Of a stretch of 58,068 bases of DNA, positions 45,248-52,837 are shown piece by piece. The number at the start of each line of letters is the position of its first letter. Within the stretch, counting starts at the first letter, position 1. Source of the stretch: Spirochaetales bacterium (GTDB lineage: Bacteria > Spirochaetota > Spirochaetia > JAFGDJ01); NCBI GenBank assembly GCA_016932135.1, contig JAFGDJ010000040.1, positions 1 to 58,068 of the forward strand, in the 5' to 3' direction. A model generated the notes under the pieces. It saw only the letters and a list, made by a program, of their open reading frames with translations, did no database searches and had not been told where the DNA came from. Position numbers and translations under genes: made by a program.

Positions 45248-46225
45248 CTAGTACTTCAGCACCTCGGGATTAAGACAATCGGGAGGCCTTTCGCCCCTCA
45301 GCATGGCCCGTATATTTTCAGCCGCCTTCAACGCCATACCCTTTCTCGCCGAGCCGGTAGCCGACGCGGTGTGAGGTGTCAGCACGACATTGGTCAGGCC
45401 ACGTAAATCGGGTTCTATATCGGGTTCCCTTTCATACACATCGATACCGGCTCCGGCAATCAACCCTTTCTTCAGGGCTTCGGCCAGCTCTTTCTCCTTC
45501 ACCACCGGACCCCGGGAGGTATTGATGAGGTAAGCCGTCCTTTTCATTTTTCCGAACTCTTCCAGGCCGAACAATCCGGTGGTCTCGGGCAGCAGAGGAA
45601 CATGGATGCTGATAAAATCGGAACCCGCAAGAAGCTCCTCGAAGGAAACCTTCCGGGCTCCCAGGGTTTCTTCCAGGGCGGTATTCTTCCTGGTGTCCCA
45701 GTAGAGGACCGGCATGTCAAAACCCCGGGACATAAGAGCCATGGCGGCTCCGATTCTTCCCGCTCCGACAATACCCAGGGTCCTTCCTGATACATCACCG
45801 CCGATAAACTGCAGGGGTCCCCAGCCGGGCCACCGGCCGGAACGGGCAACAGCATCGGATTCAACGACCCGCCGGGCTGCGGCGAAAAGGAGCGCCCAGG
45901 CCATCTCGGCGGTGGCCTTGGTGAGGACGTCCGGGGTATTCGAGACCGGAATGCCCCGCCGGGTAGCCTCCTGAACGTCCAGATTGTTGTACCCCACCGC
46001 GAAATTGGCAAATCCCTTCACCTCCGGGGCAGCCTCAAAGACTTCCGCGTCGATGGTTTCAGTCACCAGGCAAATGACTCCGTCCTTTCCCCGGATGCTC
46101 GTAAGAAACTCTTCCCGCGTTAAGGCCCGGTCTTCCGGATTCACTTCCACATCAAACTCCGGAGTGAGAAAATCGATCCCCTCACGGGGTATCTGCCTGG
46201 TCACATAGACCGATTTTTTTCTCAT
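45248..46225 (-). CDS. D-isomer-specific 2-hydroxyacid dehydrogenase (glyoxylate/hydroxypyruvate reductase-like)
   Basis: A 325-residue NAD(P)-dependent enzyme interconverting a 2-hydroxyacid and a 2-ketoacid. The Rossmann motif LGIVGAGRIGAAMA is near residues 148-161. Catalytic residues are the Arg in LINTSRGPVV, the Glu in DVYEREPDIEP and the His in VVLTPHTAS. NFAVGYNNLDV and MAWALLFAAARRV are typical of the GyaR-like branch. Substrate could be glyoxylate/glycolate, hydroxypyruvate/glycerate or a sugar acid. ATG 46225 overlaps the upstream isomerase stop by 4 bases, so it is coupled in the catabolic operon. Confidence 0.93.
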   Translation of the reverse strand: MRKKSVYVTRQIPREGIDFLTPEFDVEVNPEDRALTREEFLTSIRGKDGVICLVTETIDAEVFEAAPEVKGFANFAVGYNNLDVQEATRRGIPVSNTPDVLTKATAEMAWALLFAAARRVVESDAVARSGRWPGWGPLQFIGGDVSGRTLGIVGAGRIGAAMALMSRGFDMPVLYWDTRKNTALEETLGARKVSFEELLAGSDFISIHVPLLPETTGLFGLEEFGKMKRTAYLINTSRGPVVKEKELAEALKKGLIAGAGIDVYEREPDIEPDLRGLTNVVLTPHTASATGSARKGMALKAAENIRAMLRGERPPDCLNPEVLKY

Positions 46226-47211
46226 GTTTTTATCCGAACAGGAAAAAATAACTGTTCTTCCAGGAACTTCCAGGTGGCTGAAAAATCCGCGCCGGAAATA
46301 AGACCCTTAAACGTGTCTCTGTCGAGACAAAGAAGCCTGTCCCAAAGCTTCTCCGTCCAGCGAGCGTTGGCGTTAAAGGTTTCCACGATATCCTGCCGGG
46401 TGGGAGATGTATCGGAGGTCAGGTAATCGGCGTAGTTGAATTCCTGCAGGTAGAACAGAAATTCCACGTAATCGATGAAATGCTTTGTGGCCACCATATA
46501 ATCCCAGTCCCACTGGCCGTCGTTATCGTTGATATGGATATAGTAGGGATACGGACTGGCCTCCAGCAGACAGAGGGCTTCCGCGGGATTTTCTCCTCCG
46601 TATACGGAATGGCCGAAATCCAGGGTAACCCCGAGGGCTGTATTGCCCAGTTCGTTCAGAAGACACAAGGTCTTGGCCGCCGAATCGATGAAGCACTTTC
46701 CCCGAATTTCATTCGGCTTGTACTCGATAAAAAGCGGGATCTCCCGCCGGTATTCGCCCGCTTCTCCGAAGGCTTCCACCAAGCGTTTCCAGGAAGTGAT
46801 GTAATCATTCTGAAAACTGTATTCGTAACCGTCGCCTAGGGGACAGCATTGTACTTTATCAGCCCCGACGGAGGCGGCGTAGTCCTTGGCAGCCTTCACC
46901 ATGTCAACGGCCTTCCTTCTGATATCGGTATCCGGGTTGGTAACACTGCCCAGGGTGAAATCCATGTCTTTTTTAATGTTCACGTTAATGGCAGCCACTG
47001 ATAGACCGTACCGGGAAAGCAGGTCCTTGAGCACCTCCGGTTCAGGCACTTCGTAAGGATACACGAGCTCAACCCCGTTTATTCCTTCCATCCGGGCCAT
47101 GGTCCGGAACTTATGCTCCAGGTCCGCAGCCTGTTGATAGGTCCGGAACCTGTCCGCCGTCTGTCCGAGAAAACCGGTTATTATGGCGTGTTTTAATCGG
47201 TAATCCTTCAT
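46222..47211 (-). CDS. Sugar isomerase/epimerase, xylose-isomerase-like TIM barrel (first)
   Basis: This 329-residue protein has the metal-dependent TIM-barrel pattern of the AP-endonuclease/xylose isomerase superfamily. Candidate metal ligands are Glu in LFIEYKPNE, Asp and His in VTLDFGHSVYG, and His in YYIHINDNDG. The EYKP and HINDND motifs recall the L-rhamnose/D-tagatose-3-epimerase-like branch that acts on free keto or aldo sugars. A strong AAAGGAG precedes ATG 47211, which overlaps the transketolase C-subunit stop by 4 bases. Substrate is not identifiable. Confidence 0.88.
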   Translation of the reverse strand: MKDYRLKHAIITGFLGQTADRFRTYQQAADLEHKFRTMARMEGINGVELVYPYEVPEPEVLKDLLSRYGLSVAAINVNIKKDMDFTLGSVTNPDTDIRRKAVDMVKAAKDYAASVGADKVQCCPLGDGYEYSFQNDYITSWKRLVEAFGEAGEYRREIPLFIEYKPNEIRGKCFIDSAAKTLCLLNELGNTALGVTLDFGHSVYGGENPAEALCLLEASPYPYYIHINDNDGQWDWDYMVATKHFIDYVEFLFYLQEFNYADYLTSDTSPTRQDIVETFNANARWTEKLWDRLLCLDRDTFKGLISGADFSATWKFLEEQLFFPVRIKT

Positions 47212-48164
47212 AGGGTCTCCTTTCTTTCCAGAAGCTGTAAAGCGCGGCTGACAATGGTTGAGCAGGAAATACCATACTTTTGAATGACCCTGGGATAATC
47301 TCCGCTCTCGGCAAAGGTGTCGTCCAAACCCAGGTTATCGAAGGGCACCGGGCAGTTCTTGAGAAGCCATGCTGCGATTTCGTATCCCAAACCGTTTCGC
47401 CTCTGATGGTTCTCCGCCACCAGAACGGCCCCGGTTTTTCGCGCCGAGGCGAGAACCCCGTCAGCATCGAAGGGCTTCAATGAATACATGTCCAGGACCT
47501 CGGCCTCCACCCCTCTAGCCGCGAGGCTCTCCGCCGCTTCGAGGGCCTGGAACAGAATATCGCCGTAACTTACAATGGTGATATTCTTTCCCTCTCTCAG
47601 ACAGTGACTGCCGCCGCACTTGAAGGTTTCACTGCCGGAATACACTTCGAAAAGCGGATCCCGCATAAGCCTGGTATACACAGGACCGGGGGTACCCATG
47701 GCCAGGTCAAAAACGGACCGGGCGGCATGGCTGTCCGCCGGGCAAAAAACCTTCATATTCGGCAGGGTCGTCAGAATTGCGATATCTTCAGTCGCCTGAT
47801 GGGTAACTCCATCTATGGCCGCTGTAAGCCCACCGTGAGACGCAAGAAATTTTACATTCAGGTTAGGGTAACAAATAAAACTCCGGATCATTTCCAGGGC
47901 CCGCATGGACAGGAAGACACCATAGGTACAGACCACCACGGTCCTGCCGTCCGAAGCCATGCCGGCCGCGGAAGCCGCTTCGTTCTGCTCCGCGATGCCC
48001 ATGTTGAAATACCGTTTCGGAAAAGCATCACCAAAGAGGTGGCTGTAGGTTGAATACCCGATATCGGCTTCAAAGACGACAAAATCGCCGTCGATGCTGC
48101 CGTATTCCTTCATTCTTTCCGCGAAGGCCCGGCGGGTGGGTTTCTTTGCTTTCTCCAGTTGCAT
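47208..48164 (-). CDS. Transketolase-like protein, C-terminal subunit
   Basis: The 318-residue half carries the pyrimidine-binding and C-terminal domains of a split transketolase. Markers are DIGYSTYSHLFGDAFPKRYF, the pyrimidine-domain NMGIAEQNEAASAAGMA with the catalytic Glu, GVTHQATEDIAILTTLPNM with its conserved His, and a terminal SLKPFDADGV. The start is ATG 48164 after GGGAGGAG; upstream in-frame codons overlap the N-subunit and are rejected. Stop and start of the two subunits share one base (TAATG), so they are made together. It must pair with the N-subunit to be active. Confidence 0.93.
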   Translation of the reverse strand: MQLEKAKKPTRRAFAERMKEYGSIDGDFVVFEADIGYSTYSHLFGDAFPKRYFNMGIAEQNEAASAAGMASDGRTVVVCTYGVFLSMRALEMIRSFICYPNLNVKFLASHGGLTAAIDGVTHQATEDIAILTTLPNMKVFCPADSHAARSVFDLAMGTPGPVYTRLMRDPLFEVYSGSETFKCGGSHCLREGKNITIVSYGDILFQALEAAESLAARGVEAEVLDMYSLKPFDADGVLASARKTGAVLVAENHQRRNGLGYEIAAWLLKNCPVPFDNLGLDDTFAESGDYPRVIQKYGISCSTIVSRALQLLERKETL

Positions 48165-49018
48165 TACCGATCTCCTCCCAATTCCTCCAGAGCTCTCTTT
48201 AACTGGCCGGAATCCGGCGCCATACCATGCCATTCCCGAAGATCCTCCATGAAACTGACCCCCTTCCCCTTTACCGTGTCTGCGACGATGCAAACAGGTT
48301 TACTCCTGGTCGTACCGCGGGCCAGTTCCAGAGCCAACAGAACCTCTCTCATATCATGGCCATTAATTGAAAGGACCTCCCAACCGAAGGCCCGGAATTT
48401 TTCCTCAATTGAAGCCATGGGTAGAATTTTATCGGTATGACCGTCCATCTGTAGATGATTGTTGTCCACCAGGGCAATGAGGTTGCCCAGATGCCGTGCC
48501 GAAGCCGATGCCGCCGCCTCCCACACCTGGCCTTCCTGGATTTCTCCGTCGCCGAGCAGAACAAACACCTTGTAAGAGGCCCCAAGCATATTCCCTTCCA
48601 TGGCTATTCCGAGACCCATACTTAAGCCCTGGCCGAGAGAACCGGTAGTCATATCAAGACCGGGCGTTTTTCTCATATCGGGATGCCCCTGGAGAATGCT
48701 CTCGAACCGGCGAAGCGTTCCGAGGGCTTCCATGGGAAAGAAACCCCGCATGGCAAGGCAGGCATACACTACGGGACAGGCATGTCCCTTTGAAATGACA
48801 AACCGGTCACGAGCGGGCCAACGAGGTTCCTCCGGACGCAGGTTCATGATATCGAAATACAGAGCCGTAACCATGTCTGCCGCGGAAAGAGCGCCTCCCG
48901 GATGCCCGGATTGAGAAGCGTAAATCATTTTAACGATTTCTATTCTCACTTCTCTGGCCTTGTTTTCCAGGTAAGCAACCCGTTCATCCAGGGTTTTTAA
49001 AGACCCGTTATACTCCAT
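48164..49018 (-). CDS. Transketolase-like protein, N-terminal subunit
   Basis: This 284-residue half holds the thiamine-diphosphate pyrophosphate domain. Diagnostic segments are YASQSGHPGGALSAADMVTAL (start of domain), RFVISKGHACPVVYACL, GSLGQGLSMGLGIAM, and GDGEIQEGQVWEAAA with the metal-binding NNHLQMDG. Full-length housekeeping transketolases are about 660 residues in one chain; split versions are often specialised enzymes in catabolic clusters. AAAGGAAAGGG precedes ATG 49018, and the gene overlaps the end of the second isomerase by 11 bases. Confidence 0.93.
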   Translation of the reverse strand: MEYNGSLKTLDERVAYLENKAREVRIEIVKMIYASQSGHPGGALSAADMVTALYFDIMNLRPEEPRWPARDRFVISKGHACPVVYACLAMRGFFPMEALGTLRRFESILQGHPDMRKTPGLDMTTGSLGQGLSMGLGIAMEGNMLGASYKVFVLLGDGEIQEGQVWEAAASASARHLGNLIALVDNNHLQMDGHTDKILPMASIEEKFRAFGWEVLSINGHDMREVLLALELARGTTRSKPVCIVADTVKGKGVSFMEDLREWHGMAPDSGQLKRALEELGGDR

Positions 49019-49889
49019 GATGTACCCTTTCCTTTAGCTTTTCGATAATGAAATCTCGACCCTGTCGGTAAGATGTTTCCACCAGGGCCGGCGGACAGAG
49101 AATCTCCAGGTCATAGGAGCCCGTGTAACCGTAAAGGTCCAGTTTTTCCAGAAGAAACGTCCAGTCAATGTTACCGGTACCGGGGATATCGGAACGATTT
49201 TCCGTTCCCCGGTTGTCACACAGATGGAGAGCCGCGACTCTTCCTTTGAACCAGGGAAGAATGTCGGTTACCGAAGAATCGGCGATAAAATGATGCCCCG
49301 TGTCATAAAGAAGATGTATATCCAGGGCTTCCAGCTCCCGGGGAATCTCGCCGTGTTCATGAAAAATTCGTGAAAGAATGCTGCCGGGCAGGATTTCCAG
49401 GGCGACCGTTCTTCCAAAGCTTCTAGCCACCGCCGCATATTCTTTCAGCGTAAAAATAAAAAGATCCCGGAGACTGACAGAGAAAGACTTGCCGTCTTGC
49501 AGGGCACCCAACGGAACAACCAGGGGAACCGTCGGCGGTAAAGCTTGAAGTTTTCCGCAGAGAGCCACCCAGTCCCGCATGGGAAGGGTGTCGGTCATGG
49601 ACCTCTCCGAAGTAAACAGATGTATAAGAAAGTGAGCGACGAAGGCACTGATCCTCATTCCCCGTTCACCTAGGTCTTCCATGATTGTGTACAGACCATC
49701 ACCTGACCAGTCACCAAGCTGTTCCCGGTGGTACACCTCGAGCTGCAGAACCTGAAATCCCCACCGGTCAAGAAGCTTTATACCTTCCCTAACCTGTTCA
49801 AGGGTAAAATGCTGGGAAAACAGGGAAACCCAAAAAGCCGGGGATACCCCAAAGCTGTTGTTTTCCATCACAGATGCAATATTTTGCAT
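49008..49889 (-). CDS. Sugar isomerase/epimerase, TIM barrel (second), first gene of the catabolic operon
   Basis: A 293-residue AP-endonuclease-2/xylose-isomerase-like barrel. Likely metal ligands are Glu in VALEILPGS, Asp-x-x-His in LLYDTGHHF, His in AALHLCDNRG and Glu in YDLEILCP. It shares the fold but little sequence with the other isomerase in the operon. The start is uncertain: ATG 49889 lies 5 bases after the -10 and would be leaderless; ATG 49868 (MENNSFGVSP) is an alternative 286-residue start. Neither has a Shine-Dalgarno. The operator palindrome at 49884-49893 covers the first start codon. Confidence 0.87.
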   Translation of the reverse strand: MQNIASVMENNSFGVSPAFWVSLFSQHFTLEQVREGIKLLDRWGFQVLQLEVYHREQLGDWSGDGLYTIMEDLGERGMRISAFVAHFLIHLFTSERSMTDTLPMRDWVALCGKLQALPPTVPLVVPLGALQDGKSFSVSLRDLFIFTLKEYAAVARSFGRTVALEILPGSILSRIFHEHGEIPRELEALDIHLLYDTGHHFIADSSVTDILPWFKGRVAALHLCDNRGTENRSDIPGTGNIDWTFLLEKLDLYGYTGSYDLEILCPPALVETSYRQGRDFIIEKLKERVHHGV

Positions 49890-49893
49890 GCAA
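49884..49893. promoter_or_regulatory. Palindromic operator 1, on the catabolic operon start
   Basis: TTGCATGCAA is a perfect 10-base palindrome just downstream of the -10 box (49895-49900) of the catabolic operon. The predicted start site and the ATG at 49889 lie inside it, so a bound protein would block transcription. It is flanked by a GCAATATTTT direct repeat. Confidence 0.6.
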
Positions 49894-49894
49894 T

Positions 49895-49924
49895 ATTTTA
49901 CACACAAGAAAAAGAATTTGTCAA
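49895..49924 (-). promoter_or_regulatory. Promoter of the catabolic operon
   Basis: Minus-strand perfect TTGACA (49924-49919), 18 bases, TAAAAT (49900-49895). It is the strongest -35 in the locus and lies between the two palindromes. Confidence 0.65.
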
Positions 49925-49937
49925 TGATTTTTTAAAA

Positions 49938-49951
49938 TTTTGCATGCAAAA
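49938..49951. promoter_or_regulatory. Palindromic operator 2, before gntR
   Basis: TTTTGCATGCAAAA is a perfect 14-base palindrome with the same TTGCATGCAA core. It ends 4 bases before the -35 box of the first GntR gene, and its centre is 56 bases from operator 1. GntR/FadR proteins typically bind short AT-flanked palindromes of this kind. Confidence 0.6.
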
Positions 49952-49955
49952 AACA

Positions 49956-49984
49956 TTGACCGAAGGAATATTTACGAGTACTAT
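49956..49984 (+). promoter_or_regulatory. Promoter of the gntR-gntR-AEC operon, leaderless
   Basis: TTGACC (49956-49961), 17 bases, TACTAT (49979-49984). The -10 ends 6 bases before GTG 49991, with no Shine-Dalgarno. Confidence 0.55.
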
Positions 49985-49990
49985 ACCCTT

Positions 49991-50641
49991 GTGTACAAAA
50001 TTGAACGGGAAGATCTGGCTGAAAAAGCTTATGAAGCCCTGAAGCTCATGATCCTGCGGGGAGAGCTCCCTTCGGGGGAAAAATTGCTGCAGGAATCCCT
50101 GGCTGAAAACCTGGGAATTTCACGCACCCCTCTTTGTTCCGCTCTGGCAAAACTGGAAAAGGAGATGCTGGTCACCTCCCTTCCGCGAAGAGGATTTTAT
50201 GTAAACCGTTTGAGCCTTAAGGAACTCCTGGACATCTATGACATCAGACTCCGCCTCGAACCCCTGGGAGCCGGGGAAGCGGCGGAAAGGGCTTCAGCGT
50301 CCCAAATTGCAGATCTGGAGTCTGCGGTTAACCCACCAGCCCTAGCCGGGGTAACGGAAAACTACCGTAGTTTCAAGGAATACGATTACCGTTTTCATTC
50401 CCTGGTTATGGAAATAAGCGGAAATTCCTTTTTATCCCGGATGATCCGGTCCTTCAACATCATATCTTTAGGAAACATGCAACATTTTTTCAAAAGTCCC
50501 GAACAAAGCATTGCGGAACATCGTTCGTTGATAGAAGCGATAAAACACCACGACAAGACTGCCGCCGAAAAAACAATGTACACCCACATTGTTCATGCCA
50601 GACAGGTCATAGAGAAAAAGCTGCGGGAAGAGAATGGATAA
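49991..50641 (+). CDS. GntR family regulator, FadR subfamily (first)
   Basis: A 216-residue DNA-binding regulator. The N-terminal winged helix includes EALKLMILRGELPSGEKLLQ and LGISRTPLCSALAKLEKEML. The all-helical FCD ligand domain follows, with DIRLRLEPLGAGEAAERA, a possible metal-binding set starting at DYRFHSLVME, and IAEHRSLIEAIKHHD. GTG 49991 is chosen from the promoter 6 bases upstream; there is no ATG in range except one inside the palindrome. It diverges from the catabolic operon and is likely to bind the two TTGCATGCAA sites (inference). Confidence 0.9.
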   Translation: MYKIEREDLAEKAYEALKLMILRGELPSGEKLLQESLAENLGISRTPLCSALAKLEKEMLVTSLPRRGFYVNRLSLKELLDIYDIRLRLEPLGAGEAAERASASQIADLESAVNPPALAGVTENYRSFKEYDYRFHSLVMEISGNSFLSRMIRSFNIISLGNMQHFFKSPEQSIAEHRSLIEAIKHHDKTAAEKTMYTHIVHARQVIEKKLREENG

Positions 50642-51290
50642 GCTTAAAAAGGACAGCCTCACCGAACTGGTATACACAAAAATAACCGATATGATCCTGA
50701 ATAAGGACCTGGTTCCCGGTGATAAACTCGTCATCAAAGACCTGGCAAATCTCCTGGGAGTAAGCCAAACCCCCGTTAAAGCCGCCGTGCAACGACTGGT
50801 TCATGAAGGTGTGGCGGAACAACAGAATTCCTCGGGAACCTATCTGAAGGTTTTCTCTAACCGGGATATGGAACATCTTTACGCGGTCCGAGCCGGTTTG
50901 GAAAGTGTATCCTTGCGCTTATGTATGGAACGGTTCGAACCAAAAGAAATCGAGGCAATAACATCGGTCTTCGATATCTTTCAGGACGATAAACCTATCG
51001 ATCCGGTACAATATCAACAGGTGGATCGTCGTTTCCATGAAAAAATTCTGCTTCTTTCAAACAACCCTATAATCATCGATTTCATCCGTAATTTTGATTT
51101 TGTTCTTAAATGCTATCAACTCGGTCTTTTACGGCCGCCGGAAGAAACCCTGCCGGAACACCGGGAAATCATAGGATCAATCAGAAACGGTGACATCGAC
51201 AAGGCCTGCAGATTGCTGATGCATCACCACCTGCGGACAAAAAACGCCCTGGCCGCTTCAGGAGTCCAGGAACGTCAAAGCCCTGAATGA
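50634..51290 (+). CDS. GntR family regulator, FadR subfamily (second)
   Basis: A second GntR/FCD regulator of 218 residues directly downstream; its ATG overlaps the first gene's stop by 8 bases. The winged helix contains VYTKITDMILNKDLVPGDKL and LLGVSQTPVKAAVQRLVHEG. The FCD part has LYAVRAGLESVSLRL, the DRRFHEKILLLS segment and LPEHREIIGSIRNGD. It is clearly a paralogue of the first but diverged, particularly in the ligand domain, so the two could sense different metabolites or form heterodimers. Confidence 0.9.
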   Translation: MDKLKKDSLTELVYTKITDMILNKDLVPGDKLVIKDLANLLGVSQTPVKAAVQRLVHEGVAEQQNSSGTYLKVFSNRDMEHLYAVRAGLESVSLRLCMERFEPKEIEAITSVFDIFQDDKPIDPVQYQQVDRRFHEKILLLSNNPIIIDFIRNFDFVLKCYQLGLLRPPEETLPEHREIIGSIRNGDIDKACRLLMHHHLRTKNALAASGVQERQSPE

Positions 51291-52258
51291 TCAGGTTCCT
51301 GCTTCCCATCATCCTTATACCCGCCGGCATCATAACCGGGTATGCTCTTCAAGGGGTATTGAAGAAAAAATATGATACTTCCTCCGTGCGAACAGGAATC
51401 CAGAAAATCACCCTTCTATCACTGAACCCTATAACCTTCCTTGGGGCAATATGGATAGCTCCGTTAAGCAGCGTGAAGGTCCTGTCCATGCCCCTGATCG
51501 GAGCCTTCTCCCTTTCCTTCGGAGGACTCCTGGCCTTCCTTGTTGCCTTGCTGATACACCTAGGCAGGAAACAGAGGGGTTCCTTCATTACCCTGGGAGC
51601 TTTTACAAATATTGGATCCTTGGGAGGTCTTGTAGTATTCAGTCTGCTGGGTGAAGCTGGTTTTGCCCTGGTTCCTTTCTATAAACTCCTGGAAGAAGTC
51701 ATGTACTACGGTATCGGTTTTCCCGTAGCCCGGCTTCATAGCGACACCCCCGACGCCGGGGGCAGATTCCGGCTTCTGGAGCGCATGAAAGACCCCTTCA
51801 TGATCGCGGCCCTGAGCGGCGTTTCTCTCGGTTTGATTCTGAATCTTTCCGGCATTCCCCGGCCTGCCTGGTATGCCGGTTTGAACGGTATCCTTATCCC
51901 CCTGGTATCCTTCCTTCTTCTCGTCTCCATTGGTATGGCTATGAAGCTTCAAAACCTTCGGCGCTATTGGCATTCCGGTCTTTACCTCATGCTGATCAAA
52001 TATCTTCTCGTGCCGGCGGGGGCAACCTTCCTGGCCTGGATCTCCGAGCTGGGCACCATTATGGACGGCCTTCCATTACGGGTCGTTTTTATACTTTCCT
52101 CAATGCCCAGCGGTTTTATTTCCCTGATACCGCCCAGCCTTTATAACCTTGATCTCGATTACGCGAATTCCTGCTGGCTCATCGTCATGGGAGGTCTGGG
52201 GCTGGCTCTTCCCTGGATAGCTTTTGCCGTACGCTTCCTTATACCGCTGATACCGTGA
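51287..52258 (+). CDS. AEC family permease (auxin efflux carrier/malonate transporter type)
   Basis: A 323-residue membrane protein with about ten helices and the inverted-repeat layout of AEC transporters. The first helix is FLLPIILIPAGIITGYALQG; FTNIGSLGGLVVFSLLGEAG near residues 105-124 is the typical N-rich TM4 region, and the C-terminal part has VFILSSMPSGFISLIPPSL. Bacterial AEC proteins move malonate, malate or other organic anions. ATG 51287 overlaps the second gntR stop by 4 bases, placing it under the same control. It could export a product of the neighbouring pathway or import a second substrate. Confidence 0.87.
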   Translation: MIRFLLPIILIPAGIITGYALQGVLKKKYDTSSVRTGIQKITLLSLNPITFLGAIWIAPLSSVKVLSMPLIGAFSLSFGGLLAFLVALLIHLGRKQRGSFITLGAFTNIGSLGGLVVFSLLGEAGFALVPFYKLLEEVMYYGIGFPVARLHSDTPDAGGRFRLLERMKDPFMIAALSGVSLGLILNLSGIPRPAWYAGLNGILIPLVSFLLLVSIGMAMKLQNLRRYWHSGLYLMLIKYLLVPAGATFLAWISELGTIMDGLPLRVVFILSSMPSGFISLIPPSLYNLDLDYANSCWLIVMGGLGLALPWIAFAVRFLIPLIP

Positions 52259-52292
52259 AAACCCGGCTCTTCCAGGTAGCCGCTCCAATGCT

Positions 52293-52321
52293 TTGACTAA
52301 AATGTCTTTTTTCGATATACT
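52293..52321 (+). promoter_or_regulatory. Promoter of carD, leaderless
   Basis: TTGACT (52293-52298), 17 bases, TATACT (52316-52321), ending 7 bases before ATG 52329. No Shine-Dalgarno. Confidence 0.6.
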
Positions 52322-52328
52322 ACTTTCC

Positions 52329-52835
52329 ATGAAATCCAACCAAAAGACAACCACCACGTTCAAGGTTAACCAGGAAGTCGTATACCCGTTACAGGGCGTG
52401 GGCAAGGTTCTCAATATAGAAAAAAAGCTCTTCAAGGATGAAGAAGTACTCTATTACATCATCTATCTCGAGGTATCGGACATGACCGTTATGGTCCCGG
52501 TGGACAAGGCTGAAGGGCTGGGTATCAGGGCCATCGTCAGCAGCAAGGAATCGATGAAAGCCCTGGACCTGGTGTCTCAGGACTATGAACCGGTCACCGC
52601 CGATTGGAAAATGCGGTACCAGATGAACCTGGACCTCTTGAAAAGCGGTAGTGTCCTGGATATCGCTACGGTAGTACGGACCCTCTATCATCGAAGCAAG
52701 GTCAAGGAACTACCTATCCTGGAGCGGAAACTTTTTGACAGTGCTTTGAAACTCCTGGTGGATGAAATATCCTTCTCCCTCAATAAAAGTAAAGAGGATG
52801 TGGAAGAGCTGATCTTCAGCAAAATGGAATCATAA
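52329..52835 (+). CDS. carD: CarD/CdnL family transcriptional regulator
   Basis: A 168-residue RNA-polymerase-binding regulator. The N-terminal RNA-polymerase interacting domain (about 5-70) has NQEVVYPLQGVGKVLNIEKK and MTVMVPVDKAEGLGIR; the helical C-terminal domain (about 75-168) includes ATVVRTLYHRSKVKELPILE and LFDSALKLLVDEISFSL. Members stabilise open complexes, mostly at rRNA and stress promoters. The start is ATG 52329 because a promoter ends 7 bases upstream; an upstream in-frame extension to 52293 would lie within that promoter. It leads the carD-ispD-ispF-nth operon. Confidence 0.94.
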   Translation: MKSNQKTTTTFKVNQEVVYPLQGVGKVLNIEKKLFKDEEVLYYIIYLEVSDMTVMVPVDKAEGLGIRAIVSSKESMKALDLVSQDYEPVTADWKMRYQMNLDLLKSGSVLDIATVVRTLYHRSKVKELPILERKLFDSALKLLVDEISFSLNKSKEDVEELIFSKMES

Positions 52836-52837
52836 AA

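Noticed and set aside
46222..49889. Sulfoquinovose sulfo-transketolase pathway
   Set aside because: A split transketolase with isomerases and a carboxylate-type transporter brought this to mind, but I see no sulfosugar isomerase, sulfoacetaldehyde enzyme or sulfoquinovosidase, and the isomerases are TIM barrels of another type; the evidence is too thin.
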